Positions 29,193-38,648 of a stretch of DNA of 64,000 bases are shown here, piece by piece. The DNA is taken from positions 2,418,001 to 2,482,000 of the forward strand of contig NZ_LS999521.1 of the NCBI RefSeq assembly GCF_900520355.1. Direction: 5' to 3'. Position numbers and translations under genes: made by a program. The notes below the pieces were generated by a model. That model worked only from the letters and a program-made list of their open reading frames with translations. It searched no databases and was not told the origin of the DNA. This stretch comes from Acinetobacter calcoaceticus. GTDB lineage: Bacteria; Pseudomonadota; Gammaproteobacteria; Pseudomonadales; Moraxellaceae. The number at the start of each line of letters is the position of its first letter. The stretch's first letter is position 1.

Positions 29193-32159
29193 TTAAACCA
29201 CATATGAATCATCTGAGTTCTGTTCATAATTTGCTGCAATAAACAGTTCCGCATCAGTACCATCTATCTCAACAGATGGTACTAGTTCAGTATTTAATGC
29301 AATTAAAGTATCAGAATTGATAATACTTGGTTGTTCAGCCATTTTTTCTCTTAATTTTTCTAATTCTCTAGGATTACTCATTGGCGCTTTTTCATGTAAT
29401 GGAATAGTTTTTACGATTTTAGAACGTAATTTTTCGTATTGCTCCACATATTCACTACCACGTCCAATAGTATCTGAATTAAGAGCATATTTTTTAACAA
29501 AATCACTAGCCCTTGACCAGAATCCATCATGAAAATATACCAATAATTGTTTTTCCAAGCTTTGAATACTCTGTTGCGATTTCGCCCCTCTCAATGACAT
29601 CCTCTGGAGCACATTAAACCACTCATCTTCAGTTACAATAGTTTCAAAAATTGCAAGTACCGCTTCTTTATGTGTAGGTAAAAAAGGGCTAATTCCTGTT
29701 TTAGGCATATCGGCAGCATGAGTATATTCACTATGCCTTGTCATCTGATAAATTAACATTCCTTTAGCATTGGGTGTTGCCATTTTTAACCAATCCGGTT
29801 GACGTTTAATTTTATTTGCTAAATCGACAGATGTTTTTGCAATAGAGTATTTAGCGTTAAATGTTTCAAACTCCCCTGCGATATCACTTAAAACTTTTGC
29901 TGTTAATGAATCATTGCCTAATGCAATTACAGCCAATTGGCTTAAATTAGCAAATGCGTCTTTTGCAATAAAACCCAACACGGTAAATTGAGCTCGTAAA
30001 AGTTGATAATGTACCCATCGTAATACTTCAAGAACCTGACTAAAATCAATAACGAAATCTAGCGCACCTTTTGCCCCCAACCCAACACATAAAGCTGCTT
30101 TCGCCCTAAAACGAAATTGGTTGCGTTCTAACCAGTAAAATAATTTAAAATTAACACCCGCCCCTAAGCCTGCACTTACAGCAAAATCGACAGCTAAGCT
30201 CGCTAAAGGTTTAAAATCTTTAGCTTCAGGTGAAAGCCACTGGAACTCTCCAGATGGTTTGATTCCCGCCTCTGCACCAGCAAAAGCTTCAATTTGCCCC
30301 TCTGAACTTGCACCACTACCAGGAATGATGGTTTCATCTCGATCCATTGGCACAAATCTTGGACGGTTTTCTCCCATATTATTGGCTAGTGAAGGATTTC
30401 GATTTCTTCTACCATTAGCAGCCAATTGTTGCTGTCCATTTTTACTATAGCTTATCTCTAGGCCAATTCCAGCAGCCACTTTTGCACCTGCAAAACCATA
30501 GAGTTCCATACCAATAACAAATCGAAATGCACCTAGATCAATGTCATCAAAGTTCAGCATCCAACCTTTATCACATGGAATTACATAGGTGGTTTTTGCC
30601 TTCCCTTCAAATAGCACTAGTTTACCTTGAGCATTAACATTCGCCTTAGCATTCACCTCACCACTTTCGGGTTTCCAGCTTGCACTTGTCGATAAGCCAG
30701 CGCCACCAACACATCTTAACCATTGTGATTGAATATCAACTGTTAAGTTGTCTGAGAGCTTAATTTGTTCAACAAAACCCGCACTAAAAGCAGAGAAATC
30801 CCAAACCTTAGTTCCTGTTTGCTTGGAATATTTCGCAAGATCTAAACTAACTTTTTTAAATTCATTATGAATAGTCTCTTGGTTAATTTTCTTAAAGTCT
30901 TGTTTTATATCCTTAAGTTTCTTTAACTCCGTCCCTAAAACCGTTACCTTAAAACTTTCTTTGTTCTTTTTCTTTTGTTGCAACTGCATATATCTGTCAG
31001 TACGCAGATAGCGACGTCTGAAATCAAACTCCTGCGTGTTACCATTTGGATTTTTCTTTTGACGCGCTTCAAAAGTAATGACTTCTGTTAGATCAGCCGC
31101 TTTTTTAAAGTTTTTATTGAGTTCTTCTTCGATCTTTTTCTCTGCTTCTTTTATTTCTTCTTCTGCTTTTTTAACATTAGAAACACTGCCAGATTTTATT
31201 GCTTCTGCTAATTTATTTTTAGCATCAAAAGAGTTTCCAAATAATTTGTCTAGTTTTGAACTTTCCTTTTCAAATTCAGCATAATCCTCAGCTGAAAGAA
31301 CTATCATTTCCTCTCGATGCATATTTAAAATAACAGGTGGTTTTCCATTGCCCTGCAAAGTTACTGTCGTATTCTTATCTTGCTTTGTTATTTTCGCAAC
31401 AGACTTCAACTGTACAGTGACATAATTCTTCTTACTCATAGTTGCAAAATGCTGTATGTCTTTTTTCTCTGGTTGAGCAGACATATTTACGAATTTAAAT
31501 TTTACAAATATAACCTCACCTTTTGGCGAATATAAAGGTGGAGTAAAACCATTTTTATCTACAACAGTCATTTTGACATTAGGTAAACTAATTTTCTTTT
31601 CCTTACCCTCTTTGTCAAAAGTAAAAGTTTCAAATGGAATATTATCAGCTAGTTTAGTACCCCTAAACCCTTCTATTTTATAGCGATAATATTGTTTGAT
31701 TTGATATTCTATAGTAGTGATTCCTTGCTTTTCTTCTTTTATATAGAGACCTGAACTACCATTAATATTAATGGCTTTCTCCCACTCCGAATCCTTTCTT
31801 TTAATCCAAAGATCATACTCACCAACTGGCAGATACATTTCTTTAGTAAAACCTTTCATGTCAGTTTTAGCTTCTCGGTTCTGACTCAAGCTTGGACCTT
31901 CGTGCACATCTTTATACTTCGCCATATTTTGGGCAATCGTCTGAGCTGGAATAGGTCTATTTTTATAAATGGAGTTTAAATCCAACGGCTGCACAAGAGG
32001 CTTAGGATTCTTAGCACTTCCTATGGCTATTGCTAGTTTATTAACCTGTCCCGGCCGTTTCCCCTTTTCAGTTACAGAATAATCCATTCCATGGCAAGCA
32101 ATCGTATCGTTATCAGGCAATACATTAATAAATAGCTTTAATTTAATCTTATTCATCAT
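29193..32159 (-). CDS. Putative VgrG-linked T6SS cargo effector (988 aa)
   Basis: The start codon directly abuts the stop of the upstream vgrG, the usual place for cargo. There is no signal peptide. The N-terminal half (1-320) looks beta-rich. A charged coiled coil follows at about 320-360 (KKAEEEIKEAEKKIEEELNK). From about 540 to 750 come several glycine/alanine-rich hydrophobic stretches (YGFAGAKVAAGIGLEI, ASLAVDFAVSAGLGAGVNF, KAALCVGLGAKGAL) resembling membrane-inserting hairpins. The C-terminal 200 residues are helical. I recognise no catalytic motif. A membrane-active toxin is the inference. The convergent SUMF1-like lipoprotein may be its partner. Confidence 0.72.
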   Translation of the reverse strand: MMNKIKLKLFINVLPDNDTIACHGMDYSVTEKGKRPGQVNKLAIAIGSAKNPKPLVQPLDLNSIYKNRPIPAQTIAQNMAKYKDVHEGPSLSQNREAKTDMKGFTKEMYLPVGEYDLWIKRKDSEWEKAININGSSGLYIKEEKQGITTIEYQIKQYYRYKIEGFRGTKLADNIPFETFTFDKEGKEKKISLPNVKMTVVDKNGFTPPLYSPKGEVIFVKFKFVNMSAQPEKKDIQHFATMSKKNYVTVQLKSVAKITKQDKNTTVTLQGNGKPPVILNMHREEMIVLSAEDYAEFEKESSKLDKLFGNSFDAKNKLAEAIKSGSVSNVKKAEEEIKEAEKKIEEELNKNFKKAADLTEVITFEARQKKNPNGNTQEFDFRRRYLRTDRYMQLQQKKKNKESFKVTVLGTELKKLKDIKQDFKKINQETIHNEFKKVSLDLAKYSKQTGTKVWDFSAFSAGFVEQIKLSDNLTVDIQSQWLRCVGGAGLSTSASWKPESGEVNAKANVNAQGKLVLFEGKAKTTYVIPCDKGWMLNFDDIDLGAFRFVIGMELYGFAGAKVAAGIGLEISYSKNGQQQLAANGRRNRNPSLANNMGENRPRFVPMDRDETIIPGSGASSEGQIEAFAGAEAGIKPSGEFQWLSPEAKDFKPLASLAVDFAVSAGLGAGVNFKLFYWLERNQFRFRAKAALCVGLGAKGALDFVIDFSQVLEVLRWVHYQLLRAQFTVLGFIAKDAFANLSQLAVIALGNDSLTAKVLSDIAGEFETFNAKYSIAKTSVDLANKIKRQPDWLKMATPNAKGMLIYQMTRHSEYTHAADMPKTGISPFLPTHKEAVLAIFETIVTEDEWFNVLQRMSLRGAKSQQSIQSLEKQLLVYFHDGFWSRASDFVKKYALNSDTIGRGSEYVEQYEKLRSKIVKTIPLHEKAPMSNPRELEKLREKMAEQPSIINSDTLIALNTELVPSVEIDGTDAELFIAANYEQNSDDSYVV

Positions 32160-34946
32160 TTATTCTTCTTCAAAAGTTACAAAACCATCGTGAACATGAT
32201 CTTCTAAACTAATTTGGATTTGCTGAGGACCCTTGGTTGTGATCTTCTGTGTTTTACCTTGACCATCTGTCACACCACTGACCATTTCCCCATTCGGCAA
32301 AATCATTAAATATTTTTTATTTTTCAATGCATTTCCATCCATATCTTTTGCAATATATGTTAAATGGTAATCTGGTAACATTGCCAACTCTGGGTTTTTC
32401 GTTGCCACCTTGGCTCCGCCCATAAATAAATGCTGCCCAGCCTTCACCTCAAGCTTCCCTCCTGTGACAGGGAAAATGCCTGAACCATTCAACTTAACTT
32501 GAGACCCATTTGCAGTCAGATTAATTTCAGTTGGGCTAGTAATATAAACCGTGTCTTCAGTTGAAGTAATTTGCACGCCCTTTCGAGCAATAACATCTAA
32601 GCCATCACCTTGAGCCTGAATTTCAACTTTACCTTGACCAGCAAAAAGCCGAGCTCCTTCTTGGGCTGCAAATAGACTAATTTTTTGGCTTGCATGAGCC
32701 ACTATATTTTTTTGTGTACTGATATTAATACTATCTCCAGCACTTTGAGTAAGCTGACCATTTGCACTGAGGTGTATATCCTCATTACTACTTACAGCAA
32801 TACTTTTTGGAGATGCCAACAGCATCACAGCTGTTTGAAACTCAGCAGCTTTTTTTGGGTCTTCGTGTTTAAGAGCCTCAATAAATGACTGAATATTCTC
32901 AAGCATATCTAATGGATCAGTTTGCTGGTTTTTAGAAAATTCACTGAGTCCCTTGGCATTATTGAGGCTGCCTTCTATTTGTTGTTTTGCGTCGGCTGCA
33001 TCTAGATGTACGCCTTGAGCTTGGTCTTGTTTATGAGTACTAATAAGTAAACCACTACCTGCTCTGACTGCACCCCACTGGTCTGTTCTTAGCTCAAAGC
33101 CTTCTCCACGACCATCACTTGTCGCGCTTTCTTTTGGATGGCTTAACTTACCAAGGTTTAACTGACTGATCGCATGGCTACTTTTCAACTGGGCACTAAT
33201 TTGTCCAGTGGTATCATCAAAACGTAACTGGTTAAAGCCTTTACCATCGACTTCTTCTGAACGAATGCCGCTCAGTTTTTTGGTATCGGATAACTGGCCT
33301 TTTTGGTCAAATTGGGTTGGATGACGTTCAGCTTCATGAATACGCCCCACTACAAACGGACGGTCTATGTTGCCGTCAAAGAAATCGATAACAACAATCT
33401 CACCTACACGAGGCAAGAACCGCGCGCCGTAACCAACGCCTGCCCACGGGGTGAGTACATCTACCCAAGCCGAGTCGGTATCATTGTCATTACTTCCCGC
33501 TCCACCGTCATGATTATGGTCATCAGTTCGGGTAAATAGGAAGCGAACTTTAATACGCCCCCACTGGTCGACATGAATGCTTTCGCCTTCCAAGCCCACC
33601 ACTTTAGCGCGCTGTGGGTAAGCTGATGGTCGGTGCTCTAGCGGGTTATATTCAGGAACAGTTTTAATATTTCTGCGTGACAAGATAAGCTCATTACCCT
33701 GACGCTCTGCTTGATTATTTAGCCCTGATTGATCGTTTTGCCATTGGCTTTGACTAACAAACTGGTTGACTTGTTGTTGCAAATCTTTAGGCAAATTATT
33801 TTGCTGGTAGAAATTTTTCCCAATAATCAGGAACTCTTTGTCTGATCCACTATGCGTATCTATTTCTGGATGTTCATTGAGTTCAAACCAATAGCCAACC
33901 TGCGCATCACGTACTGTGGTTTGGGCACGGAAGTATTTCGATTGAAATGCATAATAATCGGATAGATTTTGGTTGAGTTTTTCTAGCTGTTGGTGGCCTG
34001 ATGCAGTAGCTTGATCTTCACCATTTAAATCTTGCATCCAAGCAGGGCTAATATGCCATGCCTGCTCCAGACTCAAACTAGCATTATCCTGATTAGCACT
34101 ATGACTATGCTTTGACTGAACACTGCCCATGCCTTCTTCTTGGCTTAATGCATCCGCCTGCCAGCGTTGCACATGCACGGCTGTAGATTGCAAGTTTCGA
34201 GTTGGCACAAGACTGGTCATACTATCTTGTTGTTCAACTGCGCTACTGCGGTGGTAACGGATATTTCTTCGATTTAGAGCTAAATATAATTCATTATTAT
34301 CAATTAAACGTAATTTTTGCGGTTGAATCTCATCTAAGCTATTAGTGACAAACAACTGAGCTTCATCAATTAACCAGTTAATGCCTTCACTACGCCAAAG
34401 TCGGGTTAAAAAATCATAATCCGTTTCATTACTTTGCATAACAAAAGGTCGAACATCGTAGTTTTCAGTTAAACTTTTTAAATCTAAAGTTAAGCTAGAC
34501 GCAAACAATGGGCTTTTGTTCTGCCATTCTGTAAATAGAATTTCAGTGATATCCCGTACACTTTTATTCATAAATACACGGCTATTTCGGCGTTTATGCC
34601 ATAGCGCGGTCGGGTCTTGTAGTTTCAATTTATATAGTGTTAATGAACCATCACTCTGCCCCTGACTGGCTTCTGTAATAATTCCTGTAGTTCTAAATAA
34701 TTGCCCCTGATCAGTTACTTGATCGACTGCAACCTGACAACCAATATATTGTTTTAACGAAATATGCGCATTGGTAGAAAGACAAAATAAATCGGCGGTC
34801 AGTCCCTCATTTAGCTGATGCTGCCCTTCAATACTTTGTAAAAAAACTTGAGTATTCAACGATGGATTAGAAAACTGAACATGAAGTACGCGTTTTTGCG
34901 AGCTAATACCCAAATCTTCTAGAATTCTATGTATATGAGATAACAT
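32160..34946 (-). CDS. vgrG: VgrG spike protein (TssI), first copy
   Basis: 928 residues. The order is a gp27/gp44-like base (about 1-400, with RRNSRVFMNKSVRDI and VMQSNETDYDFLTRLWRSEGINW) and a gp5 OB fold (about 445-560, GRIKVRFLFTR, ARFLPRVGEIVVIDFFDGN). A DUF2345 beta-helix spike (about 610-830) follows. A C-terminal extension of about 60 residues (the NKKYLMILPNGEMVSGVTDGQG region) resembles a transthyretin-like cargo adaptor. The core is nearly identical at DNA level to the second vgrG at 40327-43194, while the tails differ. It heads the cargo operon. Confidence 0.95.
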   Translation of the reverse strand: MLSHIHRILEDLGISSQKRVLHVQFSNPSLNTQVFLQSIEGQHQLNEGLTADLFCLSTNAHISLKQYIGCQVAVDQVTDQGQLFRTTGIITEASQGQSDGSLTLYKLKLQDPTALWHKRRNSRVFMNKSVRDITEILFTEWQNKSPLFASSLTLDLKSLTENYDVRPFVMQSNETDYDFLTRLWRSEGINWLIDEAQLFVTNSLDEIQPQKLRLIDNNELYLALNRRNIRYHRSSAVEQQDSMTSLVPTRNLQSTAVHVQRWQADALSQEEGMGSVQSKHSHSANQDNASLSLEQAWHISPAWMQDLNGEDQATASGHQQLEKLNQNLSDYYAFQSKYFRAQTTVRDAQVGYWFELNEHPEIDTHSGSDKEFLIIGKNFYQQNNLPKDLQQQVNQFVSQSQWQNDQSGLNNQAERQGNELILSRRNIKTVPEYNPLEHRPSAYPQRAKVVGLEGESIHVDQWGRIKVRFLFTRTDDHNHDGGAGSNDNDTDSAWVDVLTPWAGVGYGARFLPRVGEIVVIDFFDGNIDRPFVVGRIHEAERHPTQFDQKGQLSDTKKLSGIRSEEVDGKGFNQLRFDDTTGQISAQLKSSHAISQLNLGKLSHPKESATSDGRGEGFELRTDQWGAVRAGSGLLISTHKQDQAQGVHLDAADAKQQIEGSLNNAKGLSEFSKNQQTDPLDMLENIQSFIEALKHEDPKKAAEFQTAVMLLASPKSIAVSSNEDIHLSANGQLTQSAGDSINISTQKNIVAHASQKISLFAAQEGARLFAGQGKVEIQAQGDGLDVIARKGVQITSTEDTVYITSPTEINLTANGSQVKLNGSGIFPVTGGKLEVKAGQHLFMGGAKVATKNPELAMLPDYHLTYIAKDMDGNALKNKKYLMILPNGEMVSGVTDGQGKTQKITTKGPQQIQISLEDHVHDGFVTFEEE

Positions 34947-34978
34947 CTTTTTATGAAAATTTTGTCAGGATTGGCGTT

Positions 34979-35007
34979 ATTTTATAAAATACAGAAACAT
35001 CTGTCTA
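34979..35007 (-). promoter_or_regulatory. Candidate vgrG promoter, conserved with second vgrG
   Basis: On the minus strand TAGACA (35002-35007) and TAAAAT (34979-34984) are 17 bases apart. The same elements with the same spacing, plus a shared ATTTTATAAAA and a TCTGT-type inverted repeat, precede the second vgrG. Both genes are therefore probably controlled the same way. Confidence 0.45.
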
Positions 35008-35121
35008 TTTTGTAAAGAGAAACTTAACGATATGAATACACGAATGAATGAGAATGCTATCCGTGATAAATATAAAAAAATGAATTAACAACTTACGCTA
35101 TTAATTCACTTTTAACGATTA

Positions 35122-35394
35122 TTAATTTTTTAGTATTCCAAGAAATTCATTTTGAGTTTGTCCCTGATAACCCTTGTCATGCCCATTCAACATTAATTGC
35201 TGAGTTAAACACTCCACCCCATCATAAAGTTGTTGTTGGCTGAGACCATTTGCATAGTGGCGTAATGTTTCTCTATGTAAATCGTCACGCTCAAAACTAA
35301 CAACATCTTCACCATTTAAAGCCATGCCATAGACATGTCCACTTCCATAAGTCAGCCAATCTACTTTCTGTCCATCTGGTCGTAATTCGATTAT
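35122..35394 (-). pseudogene. Rhs-repeat fragment
   Basis: Reading in one frame from an upstream stop at 35395-35397 gives about 90 residues of Rhs/YD core sequence: LRPDGQKVDWLTYGSGHVYG then MALNGEDVVSFERDDLHRE. The later ANGLSQQQLYD is also Rhs-like. The frame has no start of its own and ends abruptly with LGILKN, so it is an internal piece of a formerly much larger gene. No rhs gene lies in the window. It marks the far edge of the second vgrG island and suggests that an Rhs effector was once here or recombined in. Confidence 0.75.
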
Positions 35395-35423
35395 TTAATT
35401 CATCTTAGAAATATTCTCTCACA

Positions 35424-35449
35424 TAAAAAAGCCTATCAATTGGATAGGC
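35424..35449 (-). terminator. Terminator after the broken immunity paralog
   Basis: GCCTATC and GATAGGC form a 7-bp stem with a 5-base loop, followed on the minus strand by six T. It lies 25 bases after the stop at 35474 and ends the second vgrG cargo operon. Confidence 0.75.
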
Positions 35450-35473
35450 CTCATACATAAAGGATTAAAAATT

Positions 35474-36629
35474 TTATTGATTTTCCATATCTAAATACCA
35501 AATAGTCTCTCCCCAAGAATTATCTTTAATTTCAGGCATGATTTCACCTTTGGTAAAGTATCTCTTCTGCATATTATTAGCTGGGCTATACCAATCTCCA
35601 GAGTATGGACAAACATCTCCAGCCTCACACTTTAATAGCTGTCTATCTAACTCATCGTTATCAGGATGGCTAATTATCTCCCAAACATTTCCGTCATAGC
35701 GTATAAGTTTTTTATATGTTAGCACCCAAAGAATATTTTCTTTAACTTCAACTGATATTACTCCTTGAACTGCTTCTAACTCTGAGACTATGGAGTATTT
35801 TCCCTCCTCATACAGATAAAGTCCTTGTTCAGAAGCTATATAAATTTTATTATTATAAAAGGCAGCATTATAAAATGTAGAATTAATACTTATATCTTTT
35901 AAATTCTTAAATCCATTATCAATATTACCTCTTAAAAGTGTTCCATATTGCCCCAGAACCAGAATGTTTTTTCCATCAGGACAAGGAACTATTGCATACA
36001 GTGCAGATGGCGTTATACGGTTAACTTCGAGCCATTTTAAGCCATTAAAAAATGCAATAAAGCCTTCATCATTTTGTGTTCCACATACATAAACATTATT
36101 ATTATCAAAACCATTTATATCATAAAGATTTTTTTTTGAAAGTTAAATCTTGATCATTATTTAGAAAAAAATTATCATTTTTAGGAATTTCTAAAGGTTT
36201 CTCTTCTAAGTTGTTGGCGATACTTTTCCAGTTTTCATCTTCATAAAAATAGATTTTTGCACCATCTCCACAAGCATAAATCCTATCTTGAATTACACGT
36301 AAACGATTAAATTGTCCATATATAAACTGCTCATTAATAACAGGACATATTTGTTGGTACTCTTCACCAGCCTGCTGAAAAATCTCTACATTTCCCTCTT
36401 TATCAAGCGAGATTAGAGATCTATTATTTAATAAATTCGCGTAAGCCACTGAAATAACTTTCCAGCCATCTAAATCATGACTAGACCAATTTGTATCTGA
36501 TTGATGACGATAAATAAATACTCTGCTAAAAGTATCCCATGAATCTAATTCGTCAATACTAGCAGAAAGGTAATAGTTGTTATTACTAATAGCACATCCA
36601 GCAGTAAAGGTAATTGGTGTTTTTTTCAT
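35474..36629 (-). pseudogene. Frameshifted paralog of the 379-aa orphan-immunity candidate
   Basis: The N-terminal part (36120-36629, starting MKKTPITFTAGCAIS) stops at 36120 just after a run of nine A on the coding strand (36129-36137). Removing one A joins it in frame to the downstream segment, including ACGDG-type repeat units and the C-terminus CPYSGDWYSPANN. The stop is at 35474, for a full length of about 384 residues. That matches the intact neighbour (379 aa) in length and layout. It could be a true pseudogene, a phase-variable gene or a sequencing error in the homopolymer. The repeated aromatic/glycine strands suggest a beta-propeller. Confidence 0.85.
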
Positions 36630-36692
36630 ATTCCAATAACTTCACTTATTTTCAAGTTTTCATTCATATCTTTAGAAAATACAAAATAGGAT
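36630..36692 (-). repeat. Toxin-tail scar, copy 2
   Basis: About 60 bases directly upstream of the broken paralog, nearly identical to the block upstream of the intact paralog (37878-37940). Translated it reads YFVFSKDMNENLK, similar to YFVFSKDLNAKLEK in the other copy, and then runs to the start region. This copy has lost the stop by a one-base deletion. It is probably the leftover 3' end of a toxin gene. Confidence 0.6.
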
Positions 36693-36710
36693 AAAGAAAA
36701 ATCTTGTGCT

Positions 36711-36735
36711 TTATAAAATGCCCTTGTGGGCATTC
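36711..36735 (-). terminator. Weak hairpin after the 379-aa gene
   Basis: ATGCCC and GGGCAT form a 6-bp stem with a 4-base loop followed by TTTTAT on the minus strand, three bases after the stop of the 379-aa gene. Short stem, so termination may be partial. Confidence 0.4.
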
Positions 36736-36737
36736 AA

Positions 36738-37877
36738 TTAATTCTCACCATCCCAAGACCAATACACTTCCCCCCAATCAGTTACTAATTGAGGGAAAGC
36801 ATCGCCTTGTTTAAAATAAGCTCTCGAATTAGGTTTCGCAACTGTATACCAATATCCAGTTTTAGGACATTTTTCATTTGCACTCACAGTTAAAGATATT
36901 TTTTGATATTCTTTATTATCTGGATGATCAAAAATTTTCCAAGAATTTCCATCATATCTACCTATAAGTTTATTAGTAAAAATCCATAATGTATTTTCAG
37001 TAGAATCTACTTTAAAAACAAGATTATTATCTATGCCCTCATGAATATTCACTTTAGTAATTTCATTTTCATAAAATTTATATAAACCGCATGCCGAACC
37101 TATATAAAGAATATCATTAAATTCAGCTAAAGAATAAAAATCATCTTTTATACTTAAGTTTGTTTTCCGATTAAGAGTAGCATCCTGATTAATTTCTATT
37201 AAATTTCCATATGTTCCACACACGATTAATTTTCCATCTTTTTTCGGAATAATTGAATATAATGTAGCAGGTGTAACTTTTTTCAATACATTCCATCGCT
37301 TACCATCATAATTAGCAATTAATCCATTATCTCCGATACGACCTACACAGAAATAATTACCACTTATTTCACATATATCTATAACAGAAATATCATCCTC
37401 TTTTTCAAGAGATTCAAAATCTAGTATTTGATTATTACTTGTTTTTAAACCATTTGATAAGTCAAGCCAGTTAAATTCGTTAATATAAACTTGACCATCA
37501 TAGCCACAAGCAAATAACTTATTATTTTGAAATTTTATTGTGGAGAGATAACCACGATCTTTACTCCATTCTTGATTTAAACCAGCTCCATCTATATTTT
37601 TAAAATTACTAACTTCACCATCAAACTCTTCAATTTCACCTTCATCACTTAATGCTATTAACTTTTTATTATTTTCAACATTATAAAAACATACATCAAC
37701 TACAATAAAATTGACATCATGATAATACCATCCCTCTCCATTCTCTTCAGTATAATCGTACATAAACAATCGACTAAACTGTTGATTGTCATCAAAGTTA
37801 TCCAGTGAGCTTGCTATATACACCATATCATCTGAGATAGCGCATGCTGCATTAAAAGTAATAGGTATTTTTTTCAT
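36738..37877 (-). CDS. Beta-propeller-like protein, orphan T6SS immunity candidate
   Basis: 379 residues with no signal peptide, therefore cytoplasmic. It starts MKKIPITFNAACAISD and is built of repeated strands with ACGYDGQ, VGRIGDNGLIANYDGKRW, VCGTYGN and GSACGLYKF, consistent with a propeller. The C-terminus has CPKTGYWYTVA followed by YFKQGDAFP and a tryptophan-rich end, shared with its frameshifted tandem paralog. It lies downstream of the Tde-Tdi pair and is preceded by a scar resembling a toxin gene's 3' end. An orphan immunity role is therefore inferred. The exact family name is not known to me. Confidence 0.75.
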   Translation of the reverse strand: MKKIPITFNAACAISDDMVYIASSLDNFDDNQQFSRLFMYDYTEENGEGWYYHDVNFIVVDVCFYNVENNKKLIALSDEGEIEEFDGEVSNFKNIDGAGLNQEWSKDRGYLSTIKFQNNKLFACGYDGQVYINEFNWLDLSNGLKTSNNQILDFESLEKEDDISVIDICEISGNYFCVGRIGDNGLIANYDGKRWNVLKKVTPATLYSIIPKKDGKLIVCGTYGNLIEINQDATLNRKTNLSIKDDFYSLAEFNDILYIGSACGLYKFYENEITKVNIHEGIDNNLVFKVDSTENTLWIFTNKLIGRYDGNSWKIFDHPDNKEYQKISLTVSANEKCPKTGYWYTVAKPNSRAYFKQGDAFPQLVTDWGEVYWSWDGEN

Positions 37878-37940
37878 ATTCCAATAACTTCACTTATTTT
37901 TCCAGTTTTGCATTCAGATCTTTAGAAAATACAAAATAGA
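37878..37940 (-). repeat. Toxin-tail scar, copy 1
   Basis: Upstream of the 379-aa gene the minus strand reads YFVFSKDLNAKLEK followed by a stop. The DNA TGAATGCAAAA(C/T)TGGAAA is shared with the last codons of the intact Tde effector (protein end GMNAKLERCKK). The AGTGAA after the stop is also shared. It looks like the 3' end of a lost effector left in front of its immunity gene. A second copy lies at 36630-36692. Confidence 0.6.
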
Positions 37941-37963
37941 AAAAAAAAGCCCTAATGGGCTTT
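37940..37963 (-). terminator. Hairpin overlapping the tdi stop
   Basis: AAAGCCC and GGGCTTT with a 4-base loop, followed on the minus strand by about eight T. It overlaps the stop codon of the immunity gene and may limit read-through into the paralog array. Confidence 0.6.
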
Positions 37964-38648
37964 AATCATCCTTACCTAGGCCTTGTTCGTCCACAAATTT
38001 TCCGATATCGAGCATCATTCGTGGTGTATCAAGAGAAGCTAAAAATTGTAAATGTGAAATAATCGGTAACTTGCGAACATTTTCAAGTTTTGCTTCACCA
38101 CCTAAAATTAAAGCGGGTTCAAAACCAAACATTTCATTTTTATTTAATTCCCCATATTTTTTTATTGCTCGATCAAATAAAGGTTTGTTTTTGTAGTCTT
38201 TTAAATTTATAAATCTTTTTTCTTTAGAAGACATAAAAATTCTTATTAATAAATCACCCTCATCTTTTTCCATAATTTCCATACTTGGAAATATTTGATT
38301 CATAAGTGGCGAAATAGTAAAGCATTGCCCATGTATAGTCCCCCAAACACTTAAATCACCAAAAGCTGTTCGAGCAATCACAAAATATTCTTCGTGAGGA
38401 GCGAGTTCAACATGCTCTAACCAAGCATCCAAAACATCTTGATAATCCTCTGGATTTACGAACCAGAATAGTCCATTGCCCCATCCTGAAAAACCATAGG
38501 CTTTCCAGTATTCGAGTAATTGATTAGGTAACTTCCCTTGATATTTTTTTATAATTTCTTCGGAAACAGTTTCTGAATAGATTGGTGGTCCAAACCCCTC
38601 ATCCTGATAGAAAATTTCAAAATTTTCATCCATCATAAATTCACTCAT
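37962..38648 (-). CDS. Tdi-type immunity protein (GAD-like and DUF1851 domains)
   Basis: 228 residues, cytoplasmic. The N-terminal GAD-like domain (about 1-110) has YQGKLPNQLLEYWKAYGFSGWGNGLFWFVNP in its core. The C-terminal DUF1851 domain (about 115-225) includes FGDLSVWG, FTISPLMN and the late FGFEPALILGG. This two-domain layout is that of Tdi1, the immunity protein of the Agrobacterium DNase effector Tde1. The start overlaps the stop of the effector by four bases (ATGA), the strongest evidence for a cognate pair. Confidence 0.88.
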   Translation of the reverse strand: MSEFMMDENFEIFYQDEGFGPPIYSETVSEEIIKKYQGKLPNQLLEYWKAYGFSGWGNGLFWFVNPEDYQDVLDAWLEHVELAPHEEYFVIARTAFGDLSVWGTIHGQCFTISPLMNQIFPSMEIMEKDEGDLLIRIFMSSKEKRFINLKDYKNKPLFDRAIKKYGELNKNEMFGFEPALILGGEAKLENVRKLPIISHLQFLASLDTPRMMLDIGKFVDEQGLGKDD

